A stretch of 64,000 bases of DNA from an uncultured Brachyspira sp. GTDB lineage: Bacteria > Spirochaetota > Brachyspiria > Brachyspirales > Brachyspiraceae. Every line of letters begins with the position of its first letter. Within the stretch, counting starts at the first letter, position 1. Positions 1-9,660 of the stretch are shown piece by piece. The stretch lies in the NCBI RefSeq assembly GCF_910578695.1, contig NZ_CAJTQJ010000001.1:95856-159855 (forward strand), read 5' to 3'. The translations under genes were made by a program, and so were the position numbers. The notes beneath the pieces were generated by a model that was not told the DNA's origin, ran no database searches, and worked only from the letters and a program-made list of their open reading frames with translations.

Positions 1-937
1 AGTTTGTATAATCTTCATCTTCGGCAGGGAATATTCCTGCAAATACCATAGGAAGTACTTCTTTATAGCCTATCAAAGGCTCATCGGAAGGATTTTCTTT
101 GAGTGTAATAGTATCTCCTATTTTTATATCGGATATATTTTTAATGCCCGCTATAATATAGCCTACATCTCCGCTTTTAAGTTCATTTGCAGATTTAAGT
201 CCAAGTAAAAGAGTACCGCATTCTTCTGTTTCATATTCGGCTTTAGTTTCCATTAAAAGAAGTTTATCATTTTTCTTTATAGAACCGTCAAATATTCTCA
301 CTATCATAACAGCACCGCGAAAAGGATCATAATAAGAATCAAATATCAAGCCTCTGGTTTTTTTACTAGTATTGTCTTTAGGAGCAGGTATCATTTTAAC
401 AATAGCTTCAAGTATTTCATCTATACCTATATCATTTTTTGCACTTGCTAGAACTATATCTTCTTTATTAACTCCGAATTCTTTTTCCATCTGCTCTTTA
501 CATAATTCAATATTCGCAGCAGGCAAATCTATTTTATTAATAACAGGAACAATCTCTAAATTATTCTCAAATGCCAAATAAAAATTAGAAATAGTCTGAG
601 CCTCAACACCCTGAGCCGCATCAACTACCAATACAGCACCCTCGCATGCAGCAAGAGAACGCGAAACTTCATAGTTAAAGTCAACATGTCCGGGCGTATC
701 AATCAGATTAAGAGTATAAACTTCTCCGTTTTCAGCCTGATAAGATAATTTAACTGCCTGACTTTTTATTGTTATTCCCCTTTCTCTTTCTATATCCATA
801 GAATCCAATATTTGCGATTTCATTTCTCTGCTTGATACTGCTTTTGTATGTTCTATTATTCTGTCGGCTAATGTGCTTTTGCCATGATCAACATGTGCTA
901 TAATACAAAAATTTCTAATTTTTTCAGCGTATGACAT
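1..937 (-). CDS. lepA: Elongation factor 4 (LepA), N-terminal part, runs off the left edge
   Basis: This is a translational GTPase that binds the ribosome and promotes back-translocation under stress. The visible 312 codons cover the GTPase domain and the start of domain 2. The P-loop reads AHVDHGKST near residue 15, the G3 motif is DTPGHVDF and the G4 motif is NKID. The start ATG lies at 935-937 and gives MSYAEKIRNF, the normal LepA N-terminus. The C-terminal LepA-specific domains lie outside the window. It is divergent from the MgtC-family gene on the right, with about 200 bp of AT-rich spacer between them. EF-G and other translational GTPases share the GTPase motifs, but the N-terminus fits LepA. 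Confidence 0.95.
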   Translation of the reverse strand, partial: MSYAEKIRNFCIIAHVDHGKSTLADRIIEHTKAVSSREMKSQILDSMDIERERGITIKSQAVKLSYQAENGEVYTLNLIDTPGHVDFNYEVSRSLAACEGAVLVVDAAQGVEAQTISNFYLAFENNLEIVPVINKIDLPAANIELCKEQMEKEFGVNKEDIVLASAKNDIGIDEILEAIVKMIPAPKDNTSKKTRGLIFDSYYDPFRGAVMIVRIFDGSIKKNDKLLLMETKAEYETEECGTLLLGLKSANELKSGDVGYIIAGIKNISDIKIGDTITLKENPSDEPLIGYKEVLPMVFAGIFPAEDEDYTN

Positions 938-1139
938 TTATTAAAATATATCCTTATTAAAAAATGATAAATTATGATGTTTTTTATTTGATGATATATT
1001 ATAATACAGCGATTATGTTTTTGCAAATATTTTTCAATTATTTATAAAATAAACATAAGTTAAATAAAATAATTATTATAATTAATTTTAATTTCGATAA
1101 TAATATAAAAATACGGTAAAAATTGGATATATATTTTTT

Positions 1140-1907
1140 ATGATTAGAGAATCTATTAAACATGCATTAGCAGATTACAGTATAATAGAAATAACTACAA
1201 GAATACTCCTAGCGTATATGATGGGTATATTTATAGGCTGGGAAAGAGAACATCATAAAAAACCTATAGGAAGCAGAACTACTAGTATTGTTTGTATGGG
1301 AGCTGCTATTTTATCATGCTATGAAGATGTTTTTGCTCATACTATAATGCTTGAAAATGCCGAATTGGTAAGATTAGGAAGCAAACTTCTATATACTGCC
1401 CCTGATTATAATAGAATATCTGCACAAATAGTTTCAGGCATTGGTTTTTTAGGTGCAGGTATGATTATACAAAATAGAGGAAAGCTGCATGGAATAACAA
1501 CTGCCGCCATAGTTTGGGTTACAGCATGTCTAGGCATAGTTATAGGCTCAGGACAATGGATATTATCTGCTATAGGCTGTGTATGCATATTTCTAAGTAC
1601 ATCTATTTACAGATTCTTTATACCATACTATATATCAAATAAAAAGAAATCTATATCATATATAATTGAACATTCTCATAAAATAGATATAGAAACTGAG
1701 CTTGACAGATTCGGAATAAAAGTTCATAATTTAGAAATATTGGGCTGGAAAGAAAATCATAATAATGAAAAATGTCCTAATATAATAAGTAAGATAAATA
1801 TGCTTGTGCCTCAATTGGATTACAAAAATATAGAAAGTATATTAAAAAGTTTGGAAATAAAGATTTTAACTATAGCAAAAAATAAAAAATCAAAATATGA
1901 ATATTAG
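1140..1907 (+). CDS. MgtC/SapB family membrane protein
   Basis: A 255-residue inner-membrane protein of the MgtC/SapB family, which is linked to magnesium limitation and virulence in other bacteria. The N-terminal two thirds are hydrophobic, with family signatures: GWEREHHKKPIGSRTT near residue 33, and GIGFLGAGMI followed by GITTAAIVWVTACLG around residues 100-130. The C-terminal 85 residues are soluble and lysine-rich, in the position of the ACT-like domain of longer MgtC proteins. No clear Shine-Dalgarno site precedes the ATG. The 3' end overlaps the next gene by 11 bases, suggesting co-transcription and translational coupling. The substrate is not predictable from sequence. Confidence 0.85.
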   Translation: MIRESIKHALADYSIIEITTRILLAYMMGIFIGWEREHHKKPIGSRTTSIVCMGAAILSCYEDVFAHTIMLENAELVRLGSKLLYTAPDYNRISAQIVSGIGFLGAGMIIQNRGKLHGITTAAIVWVTACLGIVIGSGQWILSAIGCVCIFLSTSIYRFFIPYYISNKKKSISYIIEHSHKIDIETELDRFGIKVHNLEILGWKENHNNEKCPNIISKINMLVPQLDYKNIESILKSLEIKILTIAKNKKSKYEY

Positions 1908-2757
1908 TATATGCATAAAAAATTTTAAAATAGATAATTATAATATAAAAGAAAAAGAAATTAATATATATCCTATTACAATATTTTCAAATGATGATAA
2001 TTATTTACTCAATTTAATTTGGTATATTAATAACTGCATGTTTTTTGAATTTTATAGAATCAATGATTATGAATTATTATCTATAAGCAAAATTATAAGC
2101 GGAATTATGGAAAATGATAATTATCAGAATAATATTGATAATAACACAATAATAGAATGTATAAACTTCATAAATGATATACTTGATACCAATAAGAAAA
2201 AAATTATATCAAAAATATTTTTAGAACATAATGATATTGATATAGAAGAAATATATTTAAAACCAAATTATAATTATGAAATTAATATTAATTCAAACTT
2301 TGAAAACGATAATATTATAAATATTATTTTCAGTTTTGAAGGTATAAGTTTATCATCAAAACTTTTTTTCAGCAGGAAAATAGATATTTTTATTACAGTA
2401 TTAGAAAATATATTAAAAATTTTATTGAATAAAAATATATCAAGTACTTTATACATATCAGATTATAATTTTAAAAATATTGATTTAGAAAATGCTGATA
2501 AAAAAAATATGCCTTTGATGGATTTTATGTTTAAGATAAACGAAATAAGTAAAAAATATGATTTATCAAATATAAAAAATAGATTAGATTTAATAAAAAC
2601 ATTTACTAATCATTATAATCATAATATGATAATAGAAAACTGTAATGAATTTAGTGATATTATTAATAATTACTCTAATAAAAATAATTTATTATTAAGC
2701 TTTTCTTCAGATAAATTAAATAATATAATTTCAGATAAAAATATTAAAGTTTATTAA
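1897..2757 (+). CDS. Unknown 286-residue protein, N-terminus resembling a degenerate ATPase
   Basis: I do not recognise a family with confidence. It starts inside the end of the MgtC-family gene (11-base overlap, different frame), so the two are probably translated together. It is extremely rich in Asn, Ile, Lys and Asp and has no signal peptide or membrane segment. The first 40 residues follow the pattern that begins many SMC/ABC-like ATPases: IKNFKI, then PITIFSNDDN where a P-loop (G-x-N-x-x-G-K-S) would normally sit. The glycines and lysine of a Walker A are absent, and no Walker B or signature motif was found. A non-nucleotide-binding relic of an AAA-type ATPase is possible, but this is inference. 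Confidence 0.6.
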   Translation: MNISICIKNFKIDNYNIKEKEINIYPITIFSNDDNYLLNLIWYINNCMFFEFYRINDYELLSISKIISGIMENDNYQNNIDNNTIIECINFINDILDTNKKKIISKIFLEHNDIDIEEIYLKPNYNYEININSNFENDNIINIIFSFEGISLSSKLFFSRKIDIFITVLENILKILLNKNISSTLYISDYNFKNIDLENADKKNMPLMDFMFKINEISKKYDLSNIKNRLDLIKTFTNHYNHNMIIENCNEFSDIINNYSNKNNLLLSFSSDKLNNIISDKNIKVY

Positions 2758-2818
2758 ATGATATATTTAAAAATTAATTTATATCATATCACAAATTTAA
2801 AAAGTCTGTATAAAAAAA

Positions 2819-3574
2819 TCAAAGTCTTACTTTAATACTATTTTTACGAAGATACTCTTTTAATTCTTTTATATCAATTTCTTTAAAATGAAATATAGAA
2901 GCAGCAAGCCCCGCATCAACACCATTAACCTGAAATACATCTTTAAAATGCTCCATATTGCCCGCACCTCCTGAAGCAATTAAAGGTATAGAAACATTAT
3001 CAGCTATCTCTTTGAGAAGTTCTATATCAAAACCGTTTTTTACTCCGTCTGTATCTATACTATTTATTACAAGTTCGCCTGCTCCTTTTTTTTCTCCATC
3101 TGCAGCCCATTTAACAGCATCAATACCTGTATCCTCTCTGCCGCCTTTAGAAAATACAGAATATTTTCCATTAACTCTTTTTATATCTATAGAAAGAACT
3201 ACGCACTGATTACCGTATTTTTCAGCAGCTTCTCTTATCAAATTAGGATTTTTTATTGCACCTGAATTTACACTTACCTTATCAGCACCTGATTTTAATA
3301 CCATATCAAAATCTTTTATAGTATTTATTCCCCCGCCTACTGTAAGAGGTATGAATATTTCATTTGCAACTTTCTCAAGTACATTTACAAATAGTTTTCT
3401 GCCCTCATAAGAAGCTGTAATATCATAAAATACAAGCTCATCAGCCTGCATATTATTATAATATCTGGCAAGCTCTACAGGATCATCAACATCTTTTAAA
3501 CCTTCAAAATTAGTACCCTTTACAACTCTGCCGTCTCTCACATCCAAACAGGGTATTATTCTCTTTGTTATCAT
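2819..3574 (-). CDS. hisF: Imidazole glycerol phosphate synthase subunit HisF
   Basis: The cyclase subunit of imidazole glycerol phosphate synthase converts PRFAR plus ammonia from HisH into IGP and AICAR, linking histidine and purine synthesis. The 251-residue length is normal for this TIM-barrel. Both catalytic aspartates are present: Asp11 in IIPCLDVRDG and Asp130 in LSIDIKR. Phosphate-binding loops GGGI near 81 and ASGGAG near 205 are also visible. No hisH, hisA or other histidine gene is adjacent, so it is a single-gene unit with its own promoter. In some bacteria a second HisF/HisH pair serves glycan amidation rather than histidine synthesis, and that cannot be excluded here. Confidence 0.95.
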   Translation of the reverse strand: MITKRIIPCLDVRDGRVVKGTNFEGLKDVDDPVELARYYNNMQADELVFYDITASYEGRKLFVNVLEKVANEIFIPLTVGGGINTIKDFDMVLKSGADKVSVNSGAIKNPNLIREAAEKYGNQCVVLSIDIKRVNGKYSVFSKGGREDTGIDAVKWAADGEKKGAGELVINSIDTDGVKNGFDIELLKEIADNVSIPLIASGGAGNMEHFKDVFQVNGVDAGLAASIFHFKEIDIKELKEYLRKNSIKVRL

Positions 3575-3601
3575 ACTAGAACACCTAATTTAATTTGTAA
3601 A

Positions 3602-3630
3602 ATTATATAGTAAAAAATATATTTCGTAAA
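3602..3630 (-). promoter_or_regulatory. Sigma-70-type promoter of hisF
   Basis: Read on the minus strand, TTTACG (3630-3625) is followed by a 17-base spacer and TATAAT (3607-3602), about 28 bases ahead of the hisF start. This is an exact -10 with a moderate -35. Confidence 0.6.
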
Positions 3631-3677
3631 GCAAAAATAAAGCTGTATTAATAATATAATTTTTTATCTTTTATATT

Positions 3678-6600
3678 TTATTTGCCATGCGTACTTAAAG
3701 CATCATCAATATCTGCAGAAGTTTCAATGCTTGCAATATCCTTAGCATCATAATCTTTAATAGGTATTCTGTTTCTAATAGCAGCATAAACAGTAGGTAC
3801 TATAACAAGAGTAAATAATGTAGAAACTGCCAATCCTCCAAGCACTGCCAATGATAAAGGCTTATACATTTCATTTCCCTCTCCGCTAGATAATGCCATA
3901 GGAAGCAGCCCTAATATAGTAGTAAGAGAAGTCATAAGTACAGGTCTTAATCTTCTAGGACCTGCAATTAAAGCTGCAGCATCTCCGTTAATCTTTTTTT
4001 CATGCATAAGCTGATTCATATAGTCAATGAGTACAATGCCGTTATTAACTACAATACCAATAAGAACTATAACTCCTATTCCGCTGTATACACTCAAAGT
4101 CTGCCCTGTGATAAGCAGCAGTATAATAGAGCCTGCAAAACCAAATGGTATAGCAAGGGCTATTACAAAAGGTGCAATATATGATTCAAACTGACTAGCC
4201 ATAATAGCATAAACTAATACTAAAGCTAATAATAATGCCTGTAAAAGCTGTCCGAAAGCCTCCTGCATATCTTCATAATCTCCTGAATAAATTATAGTAA
4301 AACCAGAAGGTATAAATACTTTTTCATTTATGGCAGACTGAATATCCGCCATTATTTGATTCATAGGTCTTCCATATCCTGAAGCTGTAATAGATGTTAT
4401 TCTGCTGTCATTTTTTCTTTCTATTTCAGTAGGGGCAAAATCTTTATCAACATAAGCGATAGCCGAAATAGGAACCATACCATTAGGCGTATTAATAAGC
4501 ATTCTTTTTACATCTTCTATATTAATTCTGTCTTTTTCATTTAATCTCACTATAACATCAATATCAGTAACATCTGAATTATCAGGCGTCATTCTAGTAG
4601 CTGTAGTACCGCCGAAGCTGGTTTTAATAGAATTAGCAACAGTATTTATATTTATTCCCATTTTTGAAGCTAAATCTCTGTTTATTTTAACATTTAATTC
4701 GGGGCTTGAATCATTTTTCTTTAAGCGAACATCTCTAAGTCCTGGAACATCCTGCAATGCTGCTATTACATTATTAGCTAAATCTCCTGCCCTATTTAAA
4801 TCTTCGCCGACTATATCTATATCTATACCGCTTGAATCTCCTCCTCCGCCTCCGCTCATACTTGCAACACTATCAACATTTATTTTTGCTGGGTATCCTG
4901 ATAATAATTTTCTTACTTCTTCAACATAATTTTCTGTTTCTTTAGTTCTTCCTTCTGATTTATCTATAAGCTTAACTCTTATATCTGCTTTATTGGCATC
5001 AGAACCTGATCTTGTTCTAGTTTGAATCCTGCTTAAATCTTTACCTATATATTGGGATATATCATATCTCATTCTATCTACAAAAGAATCCGTCTGCTCT
5101 TTTCTAGTACCTATAGGCATCTGTATGCTTGCTTTTAACTGTCCTTCATCAGATTTTGGGAAGCCTTCTTTACCTATAAATATTAATCCTATAGTTATAA
5201 TAGAAAATACTATTACTATAACAGGTATTAATACTCTATTTTTATGATGTACAGAATAATTTAGTATCTTTTCATATACATAATTAACTTTAGAATGAAA
5301 ATGCTTATCAAAGAATACTTCAAAACGATTTAAAAATTTAGATTTTTTAGTAGTAATTAATCTTGCACCAAGCATAGGCACTATTGTCAAAGCAACAGCT
5401 AAAGAAGCTATCATAGAAACTGTAACAGTAATACATAAGTCTCTAAACATCTGTCCTGTCTGACCTTCAACAAAGAGGAAAGGAAGAAATACCGCTATTG
5501 TAGTAAGTGTAGAAGCAGATATAGCAAGTGCAACTGTAGAAGTACCGTCTATTGCAGAAGAATATTTACCATAACCATTATTTCTATAATAGAATATATT
5601 TTCAAGCACTACTATAGAGTTATCAACCATCATTCCTATGCCAAGTACCAGCCCTGAAAGAGATATAATATTTAAAGTAGTTCCAAAGAAATACATCAAA
5701 GTGAATGTAACAATAATAGACATAGGGATAGATATAGCTATAATGGCTACAGTTCTTACATTCCATAAATAAATCATAAGTATTATAACGGCAAATAATC
5801 CCCCCTGCCAAGCAGTATCAAGCACTCCTTTAATAGCCTTATTCACATTATCAGCACTATTAAATAATATTTCGTATTTTATATCTCCGGGTAAATTAAG
5901 ACTGTCAAGCCTTTTTTTTATAGCATCGGAAACGGCAACAGTATTAGCTCCTGATTCTTTATTTATAGAAATTGTAACAGCAGGCGTTCCATTAACCTTA
6001 ATAATATCTCCGTCCTCATCATAACCTTCATAAATTACAGCTAATTCTCTAAGTCTTACAGGAGTATTATTATTTTTTAATGATACAACAACATTTCCTA
6101 TATCATCAACCGTTTTAAACTCTCCTGTAGTTCTTAAAGTATATTTATAAACACCCTCATAGGTTTCTCCGCCTGATATATTCTGATTTTCCATATTCAA
6201 AGTATTTACTATAGAATTAATATCAAGCCCATAAGCCTGAAGCCTATTCATATCAACATCAACTTTAATCTGAGTTTTAAGTCCGCCTCTAATCTGAGCC
6301 ATAGCTACACCGCCTACCTGCTCTATACTTGTTATGATTTGATTATCAACTAAATTATATAATGCGGATAAATTTTCAGTACCGTAAAAGGATATATCCA
6401 TAACGGGTATATTTGAAGTAGAAAATTTATAAACAGCAGGGCTTTCAGCATCATCAGGCAAAGCTTTTCTTATCCTATCTATAGCCTCTCTAATATCAGC
6501 TGTGGCAGAAGCTAAATCACTTCCCCAATTAAATTCAACAAAAACACTAGACCATTCTTGTTTAGAAGATGAGCTTACCTCTTTAATATTATTAACAGAT

Positions 6601-6818
6601 GAAACAGCACCTTCTATTAATTTAGAAACAGATTTTTCAACTTCCTCAGGACCTGCATTTTTATACTCAGTTCTTATGCTTATAAAAGGAAGCTCCAAAT
6701 CAGGCAGAAAGTCAACAGGAAGCCTAGATAAACTAACAGCTCCAAGTATAACAACAGCAACTATACCCATAAAAACTGCTACAGGTCTTTTTACTATTAA
6801 TTCAATAAAACTTCTCAT
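3678..6818 (-). CDS. RND-family efflux pump, inner-membrane transporter
   Basis: A proton-driven tripartite efflux pump subunit of the AcrB/HAE1 type, about 1046 residues, spanning the inner membrane 12 times with two large periplasmic porter regions. TM4 carries GMMVDNSIVVLENI near residue 400, keeping one relay aspartate but with Asn where AcrB has its second Asp. The TM10 region reads GIVVNNGIVLIDYMN near 930, with Asn where AcrB has its relay lysine. This layout marks a subgroup of RND pumps rather than a defect. An upstream GTG at 6824 is in frame, but AGGGAG lies 6 bases before the ATG at 6816-6818, so that ATG is preferred. It is the last gene of the TolC-adaptor-pump operon. The substrate is unknown. 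Confidence 0.93.
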   Translation of the reverse strand: MRSFIELIVKRPVAVFMGIVAVVILGAVSLSRLPVDFLPDLELPFISIRTEYKNAGPEEVEKSVSKLIEGAVSSVNNIKEVSSSSKQEWSSVFVEFNWGSDLASATADIREAIDRIRKALPDDAESPAVYKFSTSNIPVMDISFYGTENLSALYNLVDNQIITSIEQVGGVAMAQIRGGLKTQIKVDVDMNRLQAYGLDINSIVNTLNMENQNISGGETYEGVYKYTLRTTGEFKTVDDIGNVVVSLKNNNTPVRLRELAVIYEGYDEDGDIIKVNGTPAVTISINKESGANTVAVSDAIKKRLDSLNLPGDIKYEILFNSADNVNKAIKGVLDTAWQGGLFAVIILMIYLWNVRTVAIIAISIPMSIIVTFTLMYFFGTTLNIISLSGLVLGIGMMVDNSIVVLENIFYYRNNGYGKYSSAIDGTSTVALAISASTLTTIAVFLPFLFVEGQTGQMFRDLCITVTVSMIASLAVALTIVPMLGARLITTKKSKFLNRFEVFFDKHFHSKVNYVYEKILNYSVHHKNRVLIPVIVIVFSIITIGLIFIGKEGFPKSDEGQLKASIQMPIGTRKEQTDSFVDRMRYDISQYIGKDLSRIQTRTRSGSDANKADIRVKLIDKSEGRTKETENYVEEVRKLLSGYPAKINVDSVASMSGGGGGDSSGIDIDIVGEDLNRAGDLANNVIAALQDVPGLRDVRLKKNDSSPELNVKINRDLASKMGININTVANSIKTSFGGTTATRMTPDNSDVTDIDVIVRLNEKDRINIEDVKRMLINTPNGMVPISAIAYVDKDFAPTEIERKNDSRITSITASGYGRPMNQIMADIQSAINEKVFIPSGFTIIYSGDYEDMQEAFGQLLQALLLALVLVYAIMASQFESYIAPFVIALAIPFGFAGSIILLLITGQTLSVYSGIGVIVLIGIVVNNGIVLIDYMNQLMHEKKINGDAAALIAGPRRLRPVLMTSLTTILGLLPMALSSGEGNEMYKPLSLAVLGGLAVSTLFTLVIVPTVYAAIRNRIPIKDYDAKDIASIETSADIDDALSTHGK

Positions 6819-6833
6819 AATCACTCCCTAAAA

Positions 6834-8102
6834 TTAACTGCCTACTGAATAAATACTATTATCAGAAGTGCCGTCAGAAGCATTTTGCGTATTATTATTT
6901 TTAGGTTTTTCGGCAGTATTATCTTTTTTATCCGCAGAATCATTATTATTTCTGCTTGATTGTGCAGTATTCTGTTTTGATTGTGCAGCATTAGTTTTTG
7001 ATGATAAAGTACTTGGTTTTTTTGATTGTACAGTATTAGATTGTTCTATATTAGTAACTTTTGAAGATAATGCATTATTAGTTTCTGCAGATGCATTAGG
7101 CGGAGTAATATATTCCAAAATTGTAGGATCATTTTCTATTCTATTGACTAATGAGCCGTTTCTTAAAAACTCGCGTCCGAACATAACAACTTCTTCTCCT
7201 TCTTCAAGTCCGCTGCTTAATGCAACTTTATCTTTGGAAGTAAATAATACATTAACTTCTCTTGTATATGCTCTATATCTTGCAGTATTTGAGTTTACAG
7301 TATTTACTTCCGAAGGAATATTATCAGCATTATCTTCTTTTACTACATATATATAATTTTTTCCCAAATCATCGCTGAACATAGCACTATTTGGTATAAC
7401 AAATACATTATCAGCAGAGTTTAAAAGTATTGATACATCAGAAAACATTCCAGGTAAAAGCAGTTTTTCTCTATTATCTATTAAAGCCTTAACCATTAAA
7501 GTACGGGTAGAAGGATTAACAGCATAATCTCTCTTTGTTATAACAGCTTCTATTTCTTTATTAGGAGCGGAAGGAACTCTTATTAAAACTTTCTGTCCTA
7601 ATACTATGCCTGAAATAGATCGTTCAGGAACTTGTATTTCAACTTCTAACTGACTAATATCTGCAACATTGGCTATGGGTGTAGCTGCTGCTATAGAAGA
7701 GCCTACCGCCATATATGTAGTTGTAACATAACCTGATATAGGTGTTCTTGCAGGAGCATAAGAATAATTAGCACCTATTACAAATCTGTCAATTAAAGCT
7801 ATAGTATCTCCCTTATTTACAAAACTGCCTTCATATTTTAGTATATTAGCTATTTTTCCGGGTACATCTGATGATATTTCTACCTCTTTTATTGCTTTAA
7901 TTTCAGCAGAAAGATCTAAATATTCATCTAAATGCTGTTTTATAGGGGCTGCCACTAAAACGCTTATAGGATTCTCTTTTCTTTTTAAATCCTCCTGCTT
8001 TTTCTTACATGAAACAAATATAATAGAAATAAATAATAAAATAATTAAAAAAAATTTAATATCTATTTTTTTTATAATTATATATCTTTTTCTTATCATC
8101 AT
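6834..8102 (-). CDS. RND efflux periplasmic adaptor lipoprotein (membrane fusion protein)
   Basis: The adaptor links the RND pump to the outer-membrane channel. An N-terminal hydrophobic segment ends in a lipobox-like FVSC near residue 32, so it is probably a lipoprotein anchored to the inner membrane. The barrel-sandwich hybrid half-motifs follow (around residues 75-150), then a beta-barrel region with GMFSDVSI. The C-terminal 90 residues, rich in Ser, Asn, Thr, Lys and Gln with repeated AQSK/VQSK-like units, look disordered and are unusual for the family. Two adjacent ATGs (8102 and 8099) follow AAGGAG; the second has the better spacing. It lies 15 bases upstream of the pump gene. Confidence 0.92.
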   Translation of the reverse strand: MMIRKRYIIIKKIDIKFFLIILLFISIIFVSCKKKQEDLKRKENPISVLVAAPIKQHLDEYLDLSAEIKAIKEVEISSDVPGKIANILKYEGSFVNKGDTIALIDRFVIGANYSYAPARTPISGYVTTTYMAVGSSIAAATPIANVADISQLEVEIQVPERSISGIVLGQKVLIRVPSAPNKEIEAVITKRDYAVNPSTRTLMVKALIDNREKLLLPGMFSDVSILLNSADNVFVIPNSAMFSDDLGKNYIYVVKEDNADNIPSEVNTVNSNTARYRAYTREVNVLFTSKDKVALSSGLEEGEEVVMFGREFLRNGSLVNRIENDPTILEYITPPNASAETNNALSSKVTNIEQSNTVQSKKPSTLSSKTNAAQSKQNTAQSSRNNNDSADKKDNTAEKPKNNNTQNASDGTSDNSIYSVGS

Positions 8103-8134
8103 AATCTCCTTAATCTGCCTATAATAATCTTAAT

Positions 8135-9523
8135 TTAAGCACCTAAGAGTTTTAATATTTGCAAAGTGCTTGAAAAATATTCGTATATAGCCTGTAAATA
8201 TGCAAGCTGTGCATTCAAATAAGTAATTTCAGCATCATTAACTTCAAGTGTAGATATAGTTCCGCCTCTATACTGCCTTTGAGCCATTTGCAAAGCATAA
8301 GCTGCAGTTCTTGCATTTTCAGCCTGCGACTCTAAATTTAATGCCTGAGATTTTGCAGTAGAAATCAAATCTCTGCTGTTTATCTCTATAATATCCCTTA
8401 ACTGTTCATAATTTATTTCCATCTGCCTTATACTCAGCTCAATTTCTTCTGCTCCCTTAGCAGTAGAAGAAAAAGGCAGAAGAGAATCAAGAGCATAATT
8501 AAGAGAAAAACCTACACCCCAATTAAACTCGCCTTCTCTATTTTTTTTGAATGTGCCGTTTTCCATTTTTATTTTATCTATAGTTGTTATTCCTACATTA
8601 GCATTTGCTGATAATGTGGGCCATAAATAGCTTCTTGCTACTTTCCTATTATACTCTAACATTTTTAAATTGCTACCCATACTTTTTAATTCTATATTAT
8701 TATTCATTATAATAGTAAGCAGATCATTAAAAGGTATATCAGGTAATGATATATTGGTGGCATCTAATATACTTCCTACTAAATCTACTTCATCTCCCGC
8801 ATTTGTAAGTCCTATTTGCCTTATAAATGTTAATTTCAAACTTTGATACTGATTGCTTAATGTTATAACCTGAGGCTTTGTACTTTCATACTGTACTTTT
8901 GAGTTTAAATATTCATATTCTGATACTTGTCCGTTTCTGTATTTTAAATAAGTTTCTCTCATTCTATTGCTGTAATTAAGCTGCTGCTGTAAATATACTT
9001 TATAGTTTTCCTGAGCTACGAAAGTATTATAAAAATTTAGTTTTGTATTTAAATCAACATTAAGCCTTTCGTCATAATATATATCTTTTTTCATCTGCAG
9101 ATTAATATCTCTTGCCCTATCTGTATTCCAATTTCTAAATCCTGTGAACAATGTTTTTGATAATGATGCTGAAGCATTCCAAGTATCAGGACTTGAATAA
9201 ATACCTGTTGAAGTATTATTTATACTGTATTCTCTGGGTTCAGATAAATTCAGTCCGCCGCTTATAGTTAAAGAAGGAAGAAATAAATCTGAAAATGATG
9301 CATCCTTTTGAACCTGTGCTATACGAACATCATATTCAGCCTGCTTTAATGTTTTATCATAATCGAAAGCTATGATTAAAGCATCTTCTAATGTTATAGA
9401 TATTTTATCATTTGTTCTATTTATATATTCTGTAAAATTTGTATCCTGCGAATGTAAACTCAAATTAAAACTCAAATTAAAACTCAAAATTAAACCAAAA
9501 ATCAAACGAGAATAAAATTTCAA
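8135..9523 (-). CDS. TolC-like outer membrane efflux channel
   Basis: This 462-residue protein is the outer-membrane factor of the efflux system and the first gene of the three-gene operon. A signal peptide (residues 1-26, ending near LSLHSQ) is followed by two outer-membrane-efflux repeats rich in long amphipathic helices. Typical TolC-family segments include LIIAFDYDKTLKQAEYDV near residue 50 and ALQMAQRQYRGGTISTLEV near 410. Length and repeat structure match the family. The signal peptide coding region holds a 12-base tandem repeat encoding FNLSFNLS. The adaptor starts about 30 bases downstream. Confidence 0.92.
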   Translation of the reverse strand: MKFYSRLIFGLILSFNLSFNLSLHSQDTNFTEYINRTNDKISITLEDALIIAFDYDKTLKQAEYDVRIAQVQKDASFSDLFLPSLTISGGLNLSEPREYSINNTSTGIYSSPDTWNASASLSKTLFTGFRNWNTDRARDINLQMKKDIYYDERLNVDLNTKLNFYNTFVAQENYKVYLQQQLNYSNRMRETYLKYRNGQVSEYEYLNSKVQYESTKPQVITLSNQYQSLKLTFIRQIGLTNAGDEVDLVGSILDATNISLPDIPFNDLLTIIMNNNIELKSMGSNLKMLEYNRKVARSYLWPTLSANANVGITTIDKIKMENGTFKKNREGEFNWGVGFSLNYALDSLLPFSSTAKGAEEIELSIRQMEINYEQLRDIIEINSRDLISTAKSQALNLESQAENARTAAYALQMAQRQYRGGTISTLEVNDAEITYLNAQLAYLQAIYEYFSSTLQILKLLGA

Positions 9524-9660
9524 AATCTGCTCCTGTATAATTTATAATATTTATTTAATATTATAAACTTAAAAATATCAAATCATAGTATACAATAAAA
9601 TAATAATAATTAGACGAATAAATATAAAAATAGTTCCTCTTATATTTATTTTCGTATTTT

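Noticed and set aside
6868..7356. 162-codon rightward open frame
   Set aside because: Antisense to the adaptor gene; its Ser/Leu/Phe-rich content is the mirror of the low-complexity adaptor tail, and it has no ribosome site.
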